This document shows positions 63,383-64,000 of a DNA stretch of 64,000 nucleotides, piece by piece. The notes beneath the pieces were generated by a model. It saw only the letters and a list, made by a program, of their open reading frames with translations. It was not told where the DNA came from and did no database searches. The DNA lies in the NCBI RefSeq assembly GCF_001939045.1, contig NZ_MKIM01000022.1, positions 1 through 64,000 of the forward strand. The letters run 5' to 3'. The translations under genes and the position numbers were made by a program. Position 1 is the first letter of the stretch. Each line of letters begins with the position of its first letter. This DNA is from Rhizobium oryziradicis. Its GTDB lineage: Bacteria; Pseudomonadota; Alphaproteobacteria; Rhizobiales; Rhizobiaceae.

Positions 63383-64000
63383 TTATGCCAGAATACCAAG
63401 GCTACGCGCGGCTGTCACGGCGGCGGTGCGTGTGGTGACGTGAAGCTTGGTGAAAATATTCCGGAGGTGAAATTTGATGGTATTGTCGCTCAACGACAAT
63501 TTCCGGCCAATTTCCTTGTTGCTGAACCCTTCACTCAAGAGCTGCATCACCGCCAGCTCGCGTTCGGTCAAGGCATCCAGCGCGTTGGCCGAAGCCGGCT
63601 GCGGTGCAACATCTGGCAGAGCCTGCCCCATCTCAGAACAGCTCAGCATGGCTTGAAGACGAGATCGCAGCACGGGCGAAAACCCGCTTGAGTTGGCACA
63701 ATCCAGCAACAGCCTGATCAGGGGTCCCCCTTCAATCAAAACGAGTGAACGATAATCCTCCAGCGGGAAATTCAGCAAAAGATCCGCCAGACGAACACCG
63801 AGCAAAGACATATTGCCTTCAGCGGCCAGCAAGAGAATATCGATCAAGGCTAGCTCAATCGCCCTGACCACATGAGGCTTTCTGCCCTGCTGCGCCAAAA
63901 GCCACTCGAAGGTCTCTCTCGCCAGCCCGACATCACCGGATGCAAGATAGATCCTTGTCCAGAGCAAAGCCGGTGTTGTTCCGCGCAAATGCGTGGCAAG
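63383..64000 (-). CDS. LuxR family regulator, MalT/LAL-like (5' end outside window)
   Basis: The C-terminal ~205 residues of a larger regulator. The reading frame is open to the window edge, so the start lies beyond 64000. The last 60 residues are a LuxR HTH: DALTERELAVMQLLSEGFSN, KEIGRKLSLSDNTIKFHLRN, then IFTKLHVTTRTAA. The preceding part is helical (RETFEWLLAQQGRKPHVVRA; LIDILLLAAEGNMSLLG), resembling the TPR-like region of large ATP-binding LuxR (MalT) regulators. It is oriented toward the hyuB operon and probably activates it through the palindromes at 63305-63348. Confidence 0.8.
   Translation of the reverse strand, partial: LATHLRGTTPALLWTRIYLASGDVGLARETFEWLLAQQGRKPHVVRAIELALIDILLLAAEGNMSLLGVRLADLLLNFPLEDYRSLVLIEGGPLIRLLLDCANSSGFSPVLRSRLQAMLSCSEMGQALPDVAPQPASANALDALTERELAVMQLLSEGFSNKEIGRKLSLSDNTIKFHLRNIFTKLHVTTRTAAVTAARSLGILA

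Overview
The window is about 64 kb of gene-dense alphaproteobacterial DNA and looks chromosomal. The evidence points to the Rhizobiales, probably a Rhizobiaceae-like genome: a thiCOSGE operon under a TPP riboswitch, NasT/NasS nitrate control, a carboxynorspermidine polyamine route, many periplasmic-binding-protein ABC systems with GntR/LysR/Lrp regulators, and an array of hairpins carrying CCUCCUCCC loops. I cannot name a genus. I saw no tRNA, rRNA, CRISPR array, insertion sequence or prophage.

Layout. 0.2-4.8 kb: thiamine operon thiC-thiO-thiS-thiG-thiE (minus) with its riboswitch. 4.9-9.6 kb: D-amino-acid peptide cluster (M19 dipeptidase, S12 D-aminopeptidase, D-amino acid aminotransferase, DmpA-type aminopeptidase). 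9.6-13.6 kb: a small secreted NTF2-like protein, then a glutarate route (CaiB-type CoA-transferase, glutaryl-CoA dehydrogenase, LysR regulator). 13.6-17 kb: a VirK/YbjX gene and a 2OG-Fe(II) oxygenase around an AT-rich spacer, then a secreted pentapeptide-repeat protein. 17.4-30.9 kb: complete nitrate assimilation (nasT, nasS, nrtA, nrtB, a fused two-ATPase NrtCD, nirB, nirD, a NirC-like channel, cyanase, nasA). 30.9-31.05 kb: an array of four hairpins, best read as a small RNA of the CcsR/cuckoo type. 31.1-39.3 kb: SulP transporter, FAD oxidoreductase, Lrp regulator, gabD, ghrA, a GNAT protein and a hypothetical gene. 39.3-46.5 kb: GntR regulator and a 5-oxoprolinase operon (NRAMP-like transporter, pxpA, DUF1445, fused pxpBC, biotin carboxylase-BCCP). 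46.5-48.7 kb: outer-membrane protein and AraC regulator. 49-51.4 kb: carboxynorspermidine synthase and decarboxylase. 51.7-55.5 kb: LigM-like tetrahydrofolate methyltransferase, GntR regulator and MetF-like reductase. 55.5-64 kb: polyamine-type ABC transporter, hydantoinase A and B, and a truncated LuxR regulator.

How it works together. Nitrogen scavenging dominates: nitrate, nitrite, cyanate, D-peptides, 5-oxoproline, hydantoin-like lactams and polyamines. The nitrate operon has an unusually readable control region: a sigma-54 type -24/-12 element, then two hairpins with identical AACGGC hexaloops, then an alternative terminator that shares bases with the second hairpin. This is what a NasT (ANTAR) antitermination leader should look like. 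The LigM-like and MetF-like genes share a palindrome ATGTATACAT and flank a GntR gene, which suggests one regulated one-carbon module. The two signals most worth checking are the four-hairpin RNA at 30.9-31.05 kb and the nitrate leader at 19.46-19.61 kb.
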